Assembly: GCA_900554635.1 (NCBI GenBank)
Contig: USHY01000027.1
Coordinates: forward strand, 1 to 16,130
DNA: 16,130 bases
Direction of reading: 5' to 3'
Source of the DNA: an uncultured Clostridium sp.
GTDB taxonomy: Bacteria; Bacillota; Clostridia; TANB77; CAG-508
The translations under genes were made by a program, and so were the position numbers. The notes under the pieces were generated by a model. It was not told the origin of the DNA and searched no databases. It was given only the letters and a program-made list of their open reading frames with translations. Positions 14,997-16,130 of the stretch are shown here, one piece after another (the first letter of the stretch is position 1; every line of letters starts with the position of its first letter).

Positions 14997-15685
14997 TTAA
15001 AGTACCTCCTAAATATTTCATCTATTGAACCTTTTTCCTTTTCCCTTAATTCATCTGCTGGTGAAGTAAGAATAATTTCTCCATCATTCATAAAAATTAC
15101 TTCATCTAGAATTCGCTCTATATCTGAAATAAGGTGTGTTGATATTATCATACTTGCTCCTTCTTTAAAGTTTGATAATATTGTATCTAGTATATAATCT
15201 CTAGTTGCTGGGTCTACTCCTCCTAGTGGTTCATCTAATATGTATAGGTCTGCATCTCTACTCATAACTAAAACCAATTGCAATTTTTCTTGCATACCTT
15301 TAGACATTTTAGATATTTTTTTGTTAATATCTAGGTTTAAATCTTTCAATAGTCTTTTTGCTTTTTCTATATTGAAGTTATCGTAAAATTCTTCAAAGTA
15401 ATGGAAAACTTCTATTATTTTCATCTCTTTATCTAAGTATGTTCTTTCTGGCAAATACGCTATTGTTTTCTTAGAATTAACCCCCGGTTTTTCTCCATTT
15501 ATATAAACTTCACCTTCTGTTGGCACAAGCAGGTCATTAATTATTTTAATAAGAGTTGATTTTCCAACACCATTTTTGCCTAAAAGACCTATTATTTTCC
15601 CTCTCCCAATTTTTAGGTTAATGTCTTTTAAAACTGGAGTATCATCATAACTCTTCCACAAATGCTTACATTCCAATAATTCCAT
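14990..15685 (-). CDS. ABC transporter ATP-binding protein of the GntR-linked system (YtrB-like)
   Basis: 231-residue ATPase: Walker A GKNGVGKS (36-43), signature MSKGMQEK (127-134), Walker B LYILDEP (147-153), D-loop GGVDP (155-159) and switch His184 (STHL). The short C-terminus lacks the accessory domain of the second ATPase in this operon, so the two are not a recent duplication. The ATG at 15685 follows AGGAGG and overlaps the GntR stop codon by one base (TAATG). The order GntR-ATPase-permease resembles ytrA-ytrB operons that respond to cell-wall-active compounds; the match is by architecture only. Confidence 0.91.
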   Translation of the reverse strand: MELLECKHLWKSYDDTPVLKDINLKIGRGKIIGLLGKNGVGKSTLIKIINDLLVPTEGEVYINGEKPGVNSKKTIAYLPERTYLDKEMKIIEVFHYFEEFYDNFNIEKAKRLLKDLNLDINKKISKMSKGMQEKLQLVLVMSRDADLYILDEPLGGVDPATRDYILDTILSNFKEGASMIISTHLISDIERILDEVIFMNDGEIILTSPADELREKEKGSIDEIFRRYFKC

Positions 15686-16050
15686 TATTTCTCTCCTCCT
15701 AATTCTTGCAAGTACTTAATAGCTTCGGCTTTATCAATTCCAATGTCTTTCATTCCATCTAAATAGTTTTTCACCTTTTCTTTTGCCAAGCTTCTTTTTA
15801 CATTTTCAATTAATTTTACATCGCTTGTTACAAATTTTCCGTTTGTACGCTCAGTAAAAAGTAAGCCTTCGCTTTCAAGCTCAGTCAAAGCCTTTTGCAT
15901 AGTGTTAGGGTTCACTTTGGCTGTAAGCGCTAGCTCCCTTACAGACGGAATCCTCTCACCCATTTTTAACTTTCCAGAAACAATTTGAAACCTTAACATT
16001 TCAACTAATTGAATGTAAATTGGTCTATCATCATTAAATATGTAATCCAC
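15685..16050 (-). CDS. GntR-family transcriptional regulator, YtrA subfamily
   Basis: Repressor of 121 residues: a winged helix-turn-helix (about 10-75: PIYIQLVEMLR, GERIPSVRELALTAKVNPNT, ALTELESEGLL, NGKFV) and a short helical tail (about 78-121) rather than a ligand domain. This is the YtrA architecture, usually an autoregulated repressor of an ABC operon. I chose GTG at 16050, which follows AAAGGA by 7 bases and gives the usual family length. An upstream TTG at 16092 would place the start inside the promoter and operator. It is the first gene of the operon 16050 to 12063. Confidence 0.9.
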   Translation of the reverse strand: MDYIFNDDRPIYIQLVEMLRFQIVSGKLKMGERIPSVRELALTAKVNPNTMQKALTELESEGLLFTERTNGKFVTSDVKLIENVKRSLAKEKVKNYLDGMKDIGIDKAEAIKYLQELGGEK

Positions 16051-16065
16051 AATCTTTATCCTTTC

Positions 16066-16097
16066 TATTATTGTATTACTTGCATAATACAATAATA
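16066..16097. promoter_or_regulatory. 32-bp perfect palindrome, probable GntR operator
   Basis: TATTATTGTATTA (16066-16078) and TAATACAATAATA (16085-16097) are exact reverse complements around CTTGCA. The palindrome overlaps the -10 box and the start of transcription, so a bound dimer would block the promoter. It contains GT...AC half-site elements as expected for GntR proteins. Confidence 0.8.
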
Positions 16098-16120
16098 CTA
16101 TTTTGTTTTTGATTTGTCAA
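16092..16120 (-). promoter_or_regulatory. Promoter of the GntR-ABC operon
   Basis: Minus strand TTGACA (16115-16120), 17-base spacer, TATTAT (16092-16097). The -35 box is perfect. The -10 box is the outer edge of the palindrome at 16066-16097. The GTG start of gntR lies about 42 bases beyond the -10 box. Confidence 0.82.
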
Positions 16121-16130
16121 GAACTTTTTT

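Noticed and set aside
12063..15685. The two ATPase/permease pairs as a recent tandem duplication
   Set aside because: The ATPases differ in length (231 versus 297), signature motif and C-terminal domain, and the permeases differ in topology, so they are distinct systems.

Overview
This is an AT-rich window (roughly 30% G+C by eye) with strong AGGAGG-type ribosome binding sites, tight gene packing and consensus sigma-A promoters. It points to a low-GC Bacillota, most likely a Clostridia lineage. Three things support that: an Rrf2-IscS-IscU cluster, a prepilin-like N-terminus of the 'GITLIALIITI' kind that I associate with uncultured gut Clostridia, and a YtrA-type GntR regulator heading an ABC-2 transporter operon. 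Nearly everything is on the minus strand; only a TetR-family regulator is on the plus strand.

Layout, left to right. (1) 1-2408, minus: an iron-sulfur assembly cluster. Transcription runs from an Rrf2/IscR-like regulator (2010-2408) towards iscS (231-1412) and iscU (1-231, cut by the window edge). iscS has its own perfect promoter and a 17-bp palindrome downstream of it. Between the regulator and iscS lies a 250-bp segment with its own promoter and terminator, followed by the remnant of a prepilin-like gene that kept both ends and lost its middle. (2) 2409-3218: a divergent intergenic region with promoters for rrf2 and tetR and a palindrome between them, then tetR (2573-3187), closed by a 15-bp bidirectional terminator shared with the convergent HNH gene. 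(3) 3214-3861, minus: a small HNH nuclease-like protein with a ParB-like C-terminus. (4) 3936-11991, minus: one giant gene of about 2,684 codons for a cyclic beta-1,2-glucan synthase-like protein (NdvB/Cgs family: GT84, glycoamylase-like and GH94 modules). It is broken by one extra base near 10008. (5) 12063-16050, minus: a GntR regulator followed by two ATPase/permease pairs of ABC-2 type, all overlapping or nearly touching, driven from a TTGACA promoter under a 32-bp perfect palindrome.

How it may work together. The GntR-ABC-ABC operon is most simply a self-repressed envelope-stress or export operon. It runs into the glucan synthase gene with only a 71-bp gap. That gap is filled by an imperfect hairpin whose downstream arm contains the synthase Shine-Dalgarno sequence, so the synthase is either terminated/attenuated or translationally masked there. 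The two transporters might export or support a surface glucan, but that is inference from position only. I found no CRISPR array, tRNA, rRNA or complete mobile element.
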